Assembly (NCBI RefSeq): GCF_003417535.1
Contig: NZ_QVLS01000011.1
Location: forward strand, 124,001 to 188,000
Source: Hydrogenophaga borbori
GTDB lineage: Bacteria > Pseudomonadota > Gammaproteobacteria > Burkholderiales > Burkholderiaceae_C
Length of the DNA stretch: 64,000 nucleotides
Direction: 5' to 3'
Both the position numbers and the translations under genes were made by a program. The notes below the pieces were generated by a model. It saw only the letters and a list, made by a program, of their open reading frames with translations. It was not told where the DNA came from and did not search any database. Positions 15,401 to 23,342 of the stretch are shown here, piece by piece. Numbering within the stretch: position 1 is the first letter of the stretch; each line of letters begins with the position of its first letter.

Positions 15401-16900
15401 TCACAGGCCGCGGTAGACGACCTTGGTCTGCGTGAAGAATTCCAGGCCCACGCGGCCGGACTCGCGGAAGGTGGAGGTGCTGGAGTTCTTCATGCCGCCG
15501 AAGGGCGCGTTCACCAGGTTGCCGGTGGTGGTGCGGTTGATCTTCACCGTGCCCGACTGGATGTTGTTGGCGAAGTCGTGCATGTAGCGCGGGTTGCGCG
15601 TGGCGATGGCGGCCGACAGGCCGTACTCGCTGTCGTTGGCCATGGCCATGGCGCTGGCGAAGTTGTCGGCCTCGATCACGGCGATCACCGGGCCGAAGAT
15701 TTCTTCGCGCGCGATGCGCATGGACTGCGTGACCTTGTCGAACACGGCCGGCGTCACGTAGTAGCCCTTGTCGTAGGGCGCGCCGGTGAGGCGCTCGCCG
15801 CCGCACAGCAGGCGCGCCTCCTGGCGGCCGATGTCCAGGTAGTGCAGCACGGTCTCGAGCTGCTTGGCCGTGGCCAGCGGGCCCAGGTCCATGCCGGGCT
15901 GGTGGCCGGGGCCGATCTTGAGCGTCTTCACGCGCTCGACCAGCTTCTTGGTGAAGGCCTCTTTCACGGCCTTCATCACGATCACGCGGCTGGTGCCGGT
16001 GCAGGCCTGGCCGGTGAGCGAGAAGCCGCCCTTGATGGCGAGTTCCACGGCCTGGTCCAGGTCGGCGTCTTCCATCACGATCAGCGGGTTCTTGCCGCCC
16101 AGCTCCATCTGCAGCCGCGTGGTCAGGTGCACGGTGCGGTGGATGTGCATGCCGGCCTGCGTGGAGCCGGTGAAGGAGATGGCGCGGATCGACTTCGAGG
16201 TGGTGATGATGGGGCCCACGTCGCCGGCGCGGCCGGTGATGTAGTTGATGACGCCCTTGGGAATGCCGGCCTCGACCAGGGCCTCGACCAGGCGCAGACC
16301 GCTCAGCGGCGCGTCCGACGAGGGCTTGAAGACGATGGTGTTGCCGGTGATCAGCGCGGGCGCGATCTTGCGCGCCGGGATGGAGGCCGGGAAGTTCCAG
16401 GGCGAGATGACGGAGACCACGCCCAGCGGCTCGCGCTGGCTGTAGACCATCATGTTGCCGTCGTCCTGCGGGTAGGTCTCGCCGCCGAAGGTCTGGCCCT
16501 CGATGGCATAGAAGCGGAAGGTCTGGGCCGCGCGCAGGAATTCGTCCTTGCCGAGCGCGACCGACTTGCCCTCCTCGCGGCTGAGCTCCTCGCCGAAGCG
16601 CTGGGCGTTGGCCTCCAGGTAGTCGGCGGCCTTGTTCAGGATCTTGGCGCGCTGGCTCGGCGTGGTCTTGCGCCAGTCCTCGAAGGCGGCGGTGGCGGCG
16701 TTGACGGCGTCCTCCGCGTCCAGCGCGGTGGAGGCCTGGAAGCGGCCGATCAGCTCGTCGGTGTGGGCCGGGTTGCTGTTGTCGAAGGTGCGCGCGCTGC
16801 GGCACTTGACCCATTGGCCGTCGATGTAGTTCAGGAACTCCTCGACCGGCCGGCCCGGGGCGCTGATCTCGGTGAGGAAGGCTTCGGCTGTCGTGCTCAT
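15401..16900 (-). CDS. NAD(P)-dependent aldehyde dehydrogenase
   Basis: The 499-residue enzyme is a full-length ALDH with the PWNF motif (167-170), FTGS (243-246), catalytic base E266 in MELGGK and nucleophile C300 in GQACTGT. It oxidises an aldehyde to the acid; the sequence does not reveal which one. The overall pattern is nearest to vanillin/salicylaldehyde or alpha-ketoglutarate semialdehyde dehydrogenases, a weak impression. Its ATG overlaps the stop of the upstream hydrolase (ATGA), indicating translational coupling inside the HDO operon. The likely job is to oxidise an aldehyde released by the operon's oxidase or hydrolase. Confidence 0.9.
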   Translation of the reverse strand: MSTTAEAFLTEISAPGRPVEEFLNYIDGQWVKCRSARTFDNSNPAHTDELIGRFQASTALDAEDAVNAATAAFEDWRKTTPSQRAKILNKAADYLEANAQRFGEELSREEGKSVALGKDEFLRAAQTFRFYAIEGQTFGGETYPQDDGNMMVYSQREPLGVVSVISPWNFPASIPARKIAPALITGNTIVFKPSSDAPLSGLRLVEALVEAGIPKGVINYITGRAGDVGPIITTSKSIRAISFTGSTQAGMHIHRTVHLTTRLQMELGGKNPLIVMEDADLDQAVELAIKGGFSLTGQACTGTSRVIVMKAVKEAFTKKLVERVKTLKIGPGHQPGMDLGPLATAKQLETVLHYLDIGRQEARLLCGGERLTGAPYDKGYYVTPAVFDKVTQSMRIAREEIFGPVIAVIEADNFASAMAMANDSEYGLSAAIATRNPRYMHDFANNIQSGTVKINRTTTGNLVNAPFGGMKNSSTSTFRESGRVGLEFFTQTKVVYRGL

Positions 16901-17745
16901 GGTGCGGGTGTTCCGGTGGAGGAGGAAAGCGGTGTCAGGAAATCGCCGAGGCAGTGCGCGAAGGCCTGCGGGTGCGTCAGCTGGGGGAAATGGCCCGCGC
17001 CCGCCAGGGTGCGGCGCGTGGCGTGGGGGGTGGCGGCCGCCAGGCGGTCCACGCCGGGGCCAAAGGCCTCGGGGCTGCGATCGCCCTGCGTGAGCAGCAC
17101 GGGCAGCGGGCTGTGGGCCAGCAGTTCGGGTGACAGCGCCAGCCGCTCGGGGTCGCGCGACTGGTCGAGCCAGGTGGCGGCGTTGGCCACCCAGGTGGCG
17201 CGCATGCGCGCGTCCATGACCTCTTCCCAGGGCTGGCCCGTGAGCGCGACTTGCTCCGCGAAGACCCGCGCGCCGAGCGCGGCCTCGCCGTTGTCGATGA
17301 GCGCCGCCGCGCGCGCCATGGCCGCTTTGGTGGCCTGCGCCAGCGGCGCGTGCGCGGGCGATTCGCCCAGAACGCCGAACAGCGGCGGCTCGTGCAGGCA
17401 CAGGCTGCGCAGCCGCTCGGGGTGCCGCGCGGCGTACAGCAGCGCCACGCAGGCGCCGTAGGAATGGCCGATCAGGTGCACGGGGCCCTGGCCGATGGCC
17501 TCGATCACGCCATGCAGGTCGGCCACGTCCTGGCTGATGTGCCCCTGCCCACCGGGCTCGGTGCTGCCGCCGTGGCCGCGGCGGTCGTAGGCCACGACGC
17601 GCCAGCGCGGCGACAGCAGCGCGGCCACGGCGTCCCAGGCGCTGTGGTCGTCCCAGGAGCCGTGCACGAAAACCAGGGTCTCGCCCTGGCCGGCGCTGCC
17701 GACCAGGAGTTCGACCTCGCCCAGGGGCAGCCGGTGGTGGTTCAT
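16897..17745 (-). CDS. Alpha/beta-hydrolase
   Basis: The 282-residue protein is an alpha/beta-hydrolase fold enzyme: VFVHGSWDDHSAWD for the oxyanion hole near residues 27-40, YDRRGHGGST, nucleophile elbow GHSYGA, a cap region, then LLTQGDRSPE (acid) and GAGHFPQLTHP (His). It could cleave an ester, amide or C-C bond. ATG at 17745 is chosen, though no clear ribosome-binding site precedes it; a GTG at 17778 is in frame. It is second in the operon, 52 bp after the HDO gene, and its stop overlaps the aldehyde dehydrogenase start. Confidence 0.87.
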   Translation of the reverse strand: MNHHRLPLGEVELLVGSAGQGETLVFVHGSWDDHSAWDAVAALLSPRWRVVAYDRRGHGGSTEPGGQGHISQDVADLHGVIEAIGQGPVHLIGHSYGACVALLYAARHPERLRSLCLHEPPLFGVLGESPAHAPLAQATKAAMARAAALIDNGEAALGARVFAEQVALTGQPWEEVMDARMRATWVANAATWLDQSRDPERLALSPELLAHSPLPVLLTQGDRSPEAFGPGVDRLAAATPHATRRTLAGAGHFPQLTHPQAFAHCLGDFLTPLSSSTGTPAP

Positions 17746-17797
17746 AGGGGAAGGAGGGGCCGGGTGAGCGGGCCGCACCGCGGCCCGCCGCGGGGGC

Positions 17798-18529
17798 TCA
17801 GGCGGCCTTGGCCAGCACCGGCTTTTGCTGGGCGGGGGCCACGTAGTCGTTGTAGAGCGCGGTGGTGTAGAGCAGGCGCATCTCGGCGCCGATCTCGCAG
17901 ATGCGCAGGCAGCGCTTCTGCAGTTCGGGCGTGTTGGCGTGCTCCAGCACGATCTGGTAGCCGCGCTCGCCGTGGATCTCGTCGGAGACGATGTGCAGGT
18001 CGAAGAACTCGACTTCCTCGTCGGTGAAGCCGTACTTCTCGCGCAGCGTGGGCGTCTGCTTGCGGTAGATGGACGGCACCTGCGACTCCAGGCCCACCAC
18101 CAGGCCGGCCACGGCGACCACGGGGTCCTCGCGCATGGCCACGGCGTAGCACCAGCTCTGCAGGGCGCGCGTGGTGGGGCTCATGTTGTCGGCGTCGACG
18201 ATGCGCTCGCGCGTGGTGCCGCAGGCCTCGCCGAAGCGGATCAGCAGGTCGGTGTGGCGGTCGCCGCCGATTTCTTCTTCATACATGTTGGCCAGCAGAA
18301 AGTCCTTGGCCTCGGTCATGTGGTCGGGGGTGCGCGCGTACAGGTAGCCCAGGTAGTCGGCGAAGGGGCCGACGTAGTGGTAGTGGTTCTCGGCCCAGCG
18401 CGCAAGGTGCTCGCGCGAGAGCGTGCCGCCGGCCCAGGCCAGGCTGAAGGGGGACTGGTTGGCGCTCTTGCCCTTGATGGCGTTTTCGAGGGCGGTGCGG
18501 AATTCGTCTCGGCTGAGCAGTTGGGACAT
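17798..18529 (-). CDS. Heme-oxygenase-like diiron oxidase (HDO), TenA/PqqC-like fold
   Basis: The 243-residue all-helical protein would be labelled TenA/PqqC-like by homology, but its ligand pattern is that of heme-oxygenase-like diiron oxidases. It has E85-x6-H92 (EEIGGDRH), E148 (GLES) and H179-x3-D183-x2-H186 (HIVSDEIH). This is the same spacing as in Chlamydia CADD (E81/H88, E142, H174/D178/H181). Known HDOs activate O2 at two irons to cleave C-C bonds, hydroxylate nitrogen or decarboxylate amino or fatty acids (CADD, UndA, BesC, SznF). Start ATG follows AGGAG. It heads a five-gene operon and faces two ferredoxin genes across a shared operator region. The substrate is unknown. Confidence 0.88.
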   Translation of the reverse strand: MSQLLSRDEFRTALENAIKGKSANQSPFSLAWAGGTLSREHLARWAENHYHYVGPFADYLGYLYARTPDHMTEAKDFLLANMYEEEIGGDRHTDLLIRFGEACGTTRERIVDADNMSPTTRALQSWCYAVAMREDPVVAVAGLVVGLESQVPSIYRKQTPTLREKYGFTDEEVEFFDLHIVSDEIHGERGYQIVLEHANTPELQKRCLRICEIGAEMRLLYTTALYNDYVAPAQQKPVLAKAA

Positions 18530-18594
18530 GGGAGCTCTCCTGGTGGGTGATGGGTGGACACCGGCATCGGGGCGGTCTCTCGCGACCGATTGGC

Positions 18595-18607
18595 GTATAC
18601 AGTATAC
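18595..18607. promoter_or_regulatory. Perfect 13-bp palindromic operator, HDO side
   Basis: GTATACAGTATAC is a perfect odd palindrome (GTATAC-N-GTATAC). It lies 66 bp upstream of the HDO start codon. A second perfect copy is 77 bp away. Such 13-bp palindromes in divergent promoters fit GntR/FadR-type regulators. Confidence 0.8.
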
Positions 18608-18671
18608 ATAGTGGTCGATTCCAAGGCAAAAACCGACCGAATCAACGGGCAAATGAGCGCCGTCGATCAAA

Positions 18672-18684
18672 GTATACTGTATAC
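18672..18684. promoter_or_regulatory. Perfect 13-bp palindromic operator, ferredoxin side
   Basis: GTATACTGTATAC matches the copy at 18595 with only the central base changed, as expected for the reverse complement. It lies 37 bp before the first ferredoxin start. Two operators spaced 77 bp centre to centre could bind dimers on near-integral helix turns and allow looping. Confidence 0.8.
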
Positions 18685-18721
18685 TTTCACCAAATCCAAG
18701 ACCAGTCCAGCCCCTGCCGAC

Positions 18722-19012
18722 ATGCCCATCGTCACCTTCCACAAGAACGGCCAGACCTACCGCGACGAGGTGGCGCCCAAGAGCAACCTGGTGGTGCGCG
18801 CGGGCATCAAGGCCTATCCCTACCCGCACCTGCAGTACCAGTGCGGCATGGGCAAGTGCGCCACCTGCGCCACCCGCGTGTTGTCGGGTGCCGAGCACCT
18901 GCCGCCGCCCAACTGGAAAGAGAAGAAGCAGCTCGGCGAGCGCCTGGACCAGGGCTGGCGCCTGACCTGCCAGCTCTGGATCGAGCACGACATCGAGCTC
19001 CAGCAAGACTGA
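18722..19012 (+). CDS. [2Fe-2S] ferredoxin 1
   Basis: The 96-residue protein has the plant-type cluster ligands C41-x4-C46-x2-C49 (CGMGKCATC) and C83 (LTCQLW). It is a one-electron carrier in the cytoplasm. The region around the cluster (HLQYQCGMGKCATCATRVLS) suggests the chloroplast-like/xanthine-oxidase-type fold. It starts the rightward operon opposite the HDO gene, so it is a candidate partner linking the reductase at 13855-14865 to the oxidase. The frame is open upstream to 18554, but that part crosses the operators, so ATG at 18722 is used. Confidence 0.9.
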   Translation: MPIVTFHKNGQTYRDEVAPKSNLVVRAGIKAYPYPHLQYQCGMGKCATCATRVLSGAEHLPPPNWKEKKQLGERLDQGWRLTCQLWIEHDIELQQD

Positions 19013-19029
19013 TACCAAAGGCCCGCGCC

Positions 19030-19353
19030 ATGACCACCTATGTGATCCTGACCAGCAAGCCCGGCCAGTTCCGCACCGAGCCGAGCGACGGCCTGGTGCC
19101 GGTCGAGGCCTGGGACTACCACTGCGACGGCCGCGTGCGCGCCCGCTTCCTCGTGGCCGAGCTGCCGGCGCCCACGCGCGTGCGGGTGATCGATGAAAGC
19201 GGACAGGACACCGTCAACTCGGTGCCCTCCAAGTTCCTTGAATCCTTCGCGGACCTCGAATCGGCCCGCCGCGAGCTGCGCAACCTGTGCAGCTACGGCA
19301 GCACGCAGGCCGAGCTGCGCCCCCGCGATCCCGCAGCCTTCAACACGCCATGA
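19030..19353 (+). CDS. Unrecognised 107-residue protein between two ferredoxins
   Basis: I do not recognise this family. The protein is small, soluble and mixed alpha/beta, with a strand start MTTYVILTSKPGQF, then EAWDYHCDGRVRARFLVAEL, a strand PTRVRVIDES, and a C-terminal helix ESFADLESARRELRNLC. It has only two Cys and one His, so it is unlikely to be a metal protein itself. It lies 17 bp after ferredoxin 1, and its stop overlaps the start of ferredoxin 2 (ATGA). Position suggests a small effector or assembly subunit of the oxygenase system, comparable in genetic position only to coupling proteins of multicomponent oxygenases. Confidence 0.75.
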   Translation: MTTYVILTSKPGQFRTEPSDGLVPVEAWDYHCDGRVRARFLVAELPAPTRVRVIDESGQDTVNSVPSKFLESFADLESARRELRNLCSYGSTQAELRPRDPAAFNTP

Positions 19354-19631
19354 CCGTCAACATCACCTTCATCAGCAACGACAACAAGCTTGTCAGCGCG
19401 CCGGACAACAGCAACCTGCTGCGCGTCTCGCTGCGCGAGAAGGGGGGCATTCCCTTCAAGTGCGGCGGCGGCCTGTGCGGCACCTGCAAGTGCCGCATCG
19501 AGCAAGGGCTGGACAACACCGACGAGGTGAAGGCCAAGGAGCGAAAGCACCTGAGCGACGAGGACCTGGCCGCGGGTTTCCGCATGGCCTGCCAGACCTT
19601 CGTGAAGGGCGACATCGCCGTGTCCTGGTGA
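19350..19631 (+). CDS. [2Fe-2S] ferredoxin 2
   Basis: The 93-residue protein has C38-x4-C43-x2-C46 (CGGGLCGTCKC, with an extra C48) and C81 (FRMACQTF), again a plant-type [2Fe-2S] cluster. It differs clearly from ferredoxin 1, so this is not a recent duplication. It is translationally coupled to the preceding small gene by a 4-base overlap and is followed by the permease after 5 bp. Two distinct ferredoxins in one operon imply either two electron acceptors or a relay. Confidence 0.9.
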   Translation: MTVNITFISNDNKLVSAPDNSNLLRVSLREKGGIPFKCGGGLCGTCKCRIEQGLDNTDEVKAKERKHLSDEDLAAGFRMACQTFVKGDIAVSW

Positions 19632-19636
19632 GCGCC

Positions 19637-20392
19637 ATGGACTGGCTGTCCACCGAGCTCGTGCGGGGCGTCAGCGGCCTGCACTACCTCGCAGCCGGCG
19701 TGCTGGTGCTGGTCGGTGCCTGTCTGCAGGGCGTCAGCGGCCTGGGCTTCGCCATGTTCGCCGCGCCCCTGGCCGCGATGTGGTTCCCCGAGCTGGTGCC
19801 CGGCCCGCTGCTGGTGCTGAGCTGCCCGCTCGCGCTCATGGGCGGCCTGCGCGACCGCGCGGACATCCAGTGGAACCTGGCCAGCGTGGCCGTGGCCGGC
19901 CGCCTCGGCGGCACGGTGCTCGCGGCGGCCTGCCTGGTGCTGCTGCCGGTGAAGACGCTGTCGCTGATGTTCGCGCTGCTCATCCTCACCGGCGTGAGCC
20001 TGAGCCTGACCGGCTGGCGGGTGATGCCCTCGCGGCGCAACATGGCCGTGGCCGGTGTGGCCTCGGGGATGATGGGCACCATCACCTCGGCCGGCGCGCC
20101 GCCGTTCGCCATCGCCATGCAGAACATGGGCGCGGCCCAGCTGCGCGGCACCTTCGGCGCCATCTTCTTCATCGGCTCGGCGGTGTCGATCACGGTGCTC
20201 ACCGTGGTGGGCCGCATGGGCGCCCACGAGTACCTGCTGAGCGCCCTGCTGATGCCGTGGATGTTCGCCGGCTTCTTCGCCTCCAACCCGATCAAGCGCT
20301 TCGTGCCCGCGCCGCTGGTGCGCAAGATGCTGCTCGCCATGGCGGCGATCGGCGCCATCGTCGTCCTGCTGCGCACGCTGTCCGCGGCCTGA
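19637..20392 (+). CDS. TSUP (TauE/SafE) family membrane transporter
   Basis: The 251-residue protein is almost wholly hydrophobic with about eight membrane spans. It has the repeated TSUP signatures: an early GACLQGVSGLGFAMFAAPL and a second-half SGMMGTITSAGAPPFAIAM. Family members move organosulfonates, sulfite or other small organic anions across the inner membrane. Start ATG at 19637 is 5 bp after the ferredoxin stop; an in-frame GTG at 19628 would overlap it. It could import the operon's substrate or export a by-product. Confidence 0.88.
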   Translation: MDWLSTELVRGVSGLHYLAAGVLVLVGACLQGVSGLGFAMFAAPLAAMWFPELVPGPLLVLSCPLALMGGLRDRADIQWNLASVAVAGRLGGTVLAAACLVLLPVKTLSLMFALLILTGVSLSLTGWRVMPSRRNMAVAGVASGMMGTITSAGAPPFAIAMQNMGAAQLRGTFGAIFFIGSAVSITVLTVVGRMGAHEYLLSALLMPWMFAGFFASNPIKRFVPAPLVRKMLLAMAAIGAIVVLLRTLSAA

Positions 20393-20405
20393 ACCCCTCA
20401 CCACC

Positions 20406-21326
20406 ATGCAACACATCACCGACGCCGTCGTCGACGCCACCATCAGCCCCGAGGACGCGCAGGCCGTGCTCGACGACGCCTTCGCGCGCTTCGGCCGCGG
20501 CGAGGCGGCGATGCAGGCGCGCGTGCGCACCGAGGCCGGCGGCGTCAAGCTCTCCACCCTGGGCGCGGTGGTGCCGGGCCAGGGCGTGGTCGGCGCCAAG
20601 GTCTACACCACCATCCAGGGGCAGTTCACCTTCGTCATCCTGCTGTTCGCCGCCGACGACGGCCGCGCGCTGGCCTCGTTCGACGCCGGTGCCATCACGC
20701 GGCTGCGCACCGCTGCCTGCTCGGTGATCGCGGCGCGCCACCTGGCGCGCGCCGACGCGCGGGTGATGGCCCTGTACGGCGCCGGCGTGCAGGGCCGCAT
20801 GCACGCCGTTCAGATGGCGCGCGCCTTCTCCCTGGGCGAAATCCGCGTGAGCGACCCCTACGCACCGCCCACGCTGGCCGAGGAACTGCAGGCCGCCTGC
20901 GGCGTGCCGGTGCGCCTGTGCGCGCCCGAGGCCGCGGTGGAGGGCGCCGACATCGTGGTCACCGCCTCGCGTTCCACCACGCCGCTGTTCCGCGGCGAGC
21001 AGCTGGCGCCGGGCAGCTTTGTGGCCGCCATTGGCTCCAGCCTGCCGCACACGCGCGAGCTCGACGACGCGGCCCTGCGCCGGGCCGCCACCATCGCCGT
21101 GGAGTGGAAGCCGCAGACCCTGCAGGAAGCGGGCGATCTGGTGCTGGCCGCGCCCGGCGCGCTGGACCCCGCGCGCATCGTCGAGCTGGGCGAGCTGGCG
21201 GCGGGCCTCAAGCCCGGCCGCCAGGACCCGCAGGCGGTCACGCTCTACAAGTCGGTGGGCGTGGGCCTGGAAGATGTGGCGCTGGCCGGTCTGGTGTGGC
21301 AGCGCCTGCAAGGCGCCGCGAACTGA
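20406..21326 (+). CDS. Ornithine cyclodeaminase/mu-crystallin family protein
   Basis: The 306-residue protein has the family's early Arg/Lys substrate segment (VRTEAGGVKLSTLGAVVPG, then GAKVYTT), the Rossmann motif YGAGVQGRMHA near residues 122-132, and VVTASRSTTPLF with PGSFVAAIGSS. Members include ornithine cyclodeaminase, ketimine reductases and N-alkyl amino acid dehydrogenases, all working on imine/amine chemistry with NAD(P)(H). It is the last gene of the rightward operon, 13 bp after the permease. It points to a nitrogen-containing substrate or intermediate. Confidence 0.88.
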   Translation: MQHITDAVVDATISPEDAQAVLDDAFARFGRGEAAMQARVRTEAGGVKLSTLGAVVPGQGVVGAKVYTTIQGQFTFVILLFAADDGRALASFDAGAITRLRTAACSVIAARHLARADARVMALYGAGVQGRMHAVQMARAFSLGEIRVSDPYAPPTLAEELQAACGVPVRLCAPEAAVEGADIVVTASRSTTPLFRGEQLAPGSFVAAIGSSLPHTRELDDAALRRAATIAVEWKPQTLQEAGDLVLAAPGALDPARIVELGELAAGLKPGRQDPQAVTLYKSVGVGLEDVALAGLVWQRLQGAAN

Positions 21327-21362
21327 AGCGGCCCCCAGGCCAGAGATGCCGCGGAACCGGCT

Positions 21363-21420
21363 TTGCCGGGCCGCTGGCATCGCCCCCTTGAGGGGGGGGC
21401 GCGCGCAGCGCGGCGGGGGC
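21363..21420. repeat. G/C-rich intergenic hairpin element
   Basis: CGCCCCCTTGAGGGGGGGGCG, interrupted here only for description, forms a short stem with a TTGA loop, followed by GCGCGCAGCGCGGC, which folds again. It lies between the converging ornithine cyclodeaminase and GntR genes. Similar C-run/TTGA/G-run units are common between genes in Comamonadaceae. It may terminate transcription, but no T-run follows. Confidence 0.45.
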
Positions 21421-21428
21421 GTTCCTGT

Positions 21429-22082
21429 TCAGGGCTCCATCTGCGCCGCGTTGTACACGTGGCGCATGGCGAGCAGCGAGGCGAGTTCCGCGTCGCCCTT
21501 GATCACCGCGCGCAGGATCGCGGCGTGCTCGTCCCAGTTCTGCTGGCCGCGCGTGCGGTTGAGTGGGGCGAAGATCAGCGCGGTGCGGTCGCGCAGCGAG
21601 CGCATCAGCTCCTGCAGCACCGAATTGGCGGCGATGCTGCCCAAGGCGTCGTGAAAGCGCTGGTTCATCTCCAGCAGCGCGGCCTGGTCGTCGCTGGTGG
21701 CCATGCGCGTGCCCTCGGCCAGGATGCTTTCCATCGCGGCGATCTGCTTCTCGTCGTGGCGTTGCGCGGCGAGCTTGGCGTTGAGGCCTTCGAGCGTGGC
21801 GCGCACCTCGACCAGTTCGCGCACCTGCTCGGGCGAGAAGGCGGTGACCGAGGCGCCGCGGCGCGGCTCGATGGTGACCAGGCCTTCGGCGGCCAGCTGG
21901 CGCAGGGCCTCGCGCACGGGCATGCGCGAGACGCCGAGTTCGTCGGAGAGGCGGCTCTCCACCAGGCGCTCGCCCGGCGAGATGGTGCCACCCATGATGC
22001 GTTCGCGCAGGGCCTCGACCACCAGCGTGGTCAGGGGCGAATGGCTCGCCCCCAGCGAGGCTTCCTTGCGTGGCAGGTTCAT
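21429..22082 (-). CDS. GntR-family (FCD) regulator, likely master of the HDO regulon
   Basis: The 217-residue protein has a GntR winged HTH (LRERIMGGTISPGERLVESR ... LSDELGVSRMPVREALRQLA) at residues 23-75 and an all-helical FCD effector domain. That domain has the metal-ligand pattern D/E...H (NQRFHDALG) and a later H (DEHAAILRAV), with HVYNAA near the end. FCD regulators usually repress until a small acid binds. It sits between the two loci that carry GTATAC-N-GTATAC operators, so it is the best candidate to bind them. ATG at 22082 starts the conserved part; no operator copy lies in its own leader. Confidence 0.88.
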   Translation of the reverse strand: MNLPRKEASLGASHSPLTTLVVEALRERIMGGTISPGERLVESRLSDELGVSRMPVREALRQLAAEGLVTIEPRRGASVTAFSPEQVRELVEVRATLEGLNAKLAAQRHDEKQIAAMESILAEGTRMATSDDQAALLEMNQRFHDALGSIAANSVLQELMRSLRDRTALIFAPLNRTRGQQNWDEHAAILRAVIKGDAELASLLAMRHVYNAAQMEP

Positions 22083-22166
22083 GGTGTGGGCGTGGCTCTG
22101 TGTTCGGCGGGGCGTCGGGCGGGGCCGGGGCAGGGTCCGAAGCCGGCCGATTCTATTCGAGCGCCC

Positions 22167-22193
22167 AAAAAAGACCGCGGCCCGAAGCCGCGG
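22167..22193 (-). terminator. Rho-independent terminator of the porin gene
   Basis: On the minus strand a CCGCGGC/GCCGCGG stem with a 5-base loop is followed two bases later by six T. It lies about 80 bp past the porin stop codon and is the clearest intrinsic terminator in the window. Confidence 0.8.
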
Positions 22194-22275
22194 CGAATGC
22201 CCTGACGTGAAGGGCTCCAAAGGAAAACTCGACGGATGAACAGCGGGGGAACACAGGCCCCCCCGCGCGTCCACG

Positions 22276-23307
22276 TCAGAACAGGTGGTACATGCCCACG
22301 CCCAGCACGCTGCCGTCCTGGTCGGGGGCGCCCGGCGTCTTGATGGTGTTGGCGCGGTAGCCGCCGTACAGCGTGGTGCGTTTGCTCAGGCTGTAGAAGG
22401 CCGCCACGCTCCAGCCCGTGCGCTTGACGTCCGGCGCGCCGGGCGCCACCGTGGTGACCAGCTTGCCCGTGTAGTTGGGGTCGCCCACGAAGCCCGTGAC
22501 CGAGCCCTTGGACTGCGCGATGCCGCCCGACAGCAGCCAGCCACCGGCCAGGGGCACGTCGGCGGCGATGGTCCATTCCTTGGTGTCGTCCGCGCCGTAG
22601 GCCACGCGGCCGTAGCTGGCCAGCAGCTTGGCAGGGCCGAAGTCGTACGAGCCGTTGACGCGCGTGAACTTGATCGCCGTCGAGTTGCTCGTGGCCTTCT
22701 CGTTCTGGAACGCGACGCCGGCGAACACCGGACCGCCCGCGTACTTGACGTGCACGCTGGTGATCGAGCCGGCGCCGTCGGCGGCGGTCTTGTTCTCGCC
22801 GGTGCCGTAGCTCACCACGCCGCTGAAGCCGCCGAAGTTGGGCGAGGCGTAGTAGATGCCGTTGTTCGGCGCGTCCTTGTACGAGGTGCTCAGCCACGCG
22901 CCCTGGTTGGGCGCGAGCACCGAGTTCTTGGCCGCCAGCGCCGTGCCGCTGATGTCGTCGAACGCGCTCCAGGCCTTGCCGAAGCGCAGGTCGCCGAAGC
23001 CGCCCGAGATGCCGACCCAGGACTGGCGCGTGAACGACAGGGCGGGTGCGCCGCCGCTGTCCATCGCGAAGCCCGACTCGAGCTGGAAGTTGGCCTTGTA
23101 GCCACCGCCCAGGTCTTCGCTGCCCTTGAAGCCGAAGCGGCTTTCATAGACGCCGCTGCTGTCGAGCTTGCTCATGCGCAGGCCGGTGGCGGGGTTCTTC
23201 TGGCTCGACAGGTACATGTCGGCCAGGCCGTACAGGGTGACGCTCGATTGCGCCATGGCCGCGCCGGTGGCCAGCGTGGCGGAGACGAGCAGGATGCTTT
23301 TTTTCAT
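22276..23307 (-). CDS. Gram-negative outer-membrane porin (Burkholderiales type)
   Basis: The 343-residue protein begins with a signal peptide (MKKSILLVSATLATGAAMAQ) and continues SSVTLYGLADMYLSS, the hallmark of the Omp32/OpcP trimeric porins. It has GFKGSEDLGGGYKANFQLE at about 58-76 and ends in the C-terminal HLF needed for outer-membrane insertion. It forms a 16-stranded channel, often anion-selective. It follows the transporter gene by 35 bp on the same strand, so both may be made from the operator-controlled promoter upstream of 24872, giving paired outer- and inner-membrane uptake. A terminator closes the unit. Confidence 0.93.
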   Translation of the reverse strand: MKKSILLVSATLATGAAMAQSSVTLYGLADMYLSSQKNPATGLRMSKLDSSGVYESRFGFKGSEDLGGGYKANFQLESGFAMDSGGAPALSFTRQSWVGISGGFGDLRFGKAWSAFDDISGTALAAKNSVLAPNQGAWLSTSYKDAPNNGIYYASPNFGGFSGVVSYGTGENKTAADGAGSITSVHVKYAGGPVFAGVAFQNEKATSNSTAIKFTRVNGSYDFGPAKLLASYGRVAYGADDTKEWTIAADVPLAGGWLLSGGIAQSKGSVTGFVGDPNYTGKLVTTVAPGAPDVKRTGWSVAAFYSLSKRTTLYGGYRANTIKTPGAPDQDGSVLGVGMYHLF

Positions 23308-23342
23308 GGGAATACCGCAGGTTGGGGTGGGGGGGAGGGGAT

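Noticed and set aside
17798..18529. Annotation as TenA thiaminase or PqqC
   Set aside because: No thiamine or PQQ genes are near, and the E-x6-H, E, H-x3-D-x2-H ligand set fits diiron oxidases instead.
21363..21420. The C-run/G-run hairpin taken as a true terminator
   Set aside because: The stem is short and not followed by T residues; it was listed only as a repeat-like element.
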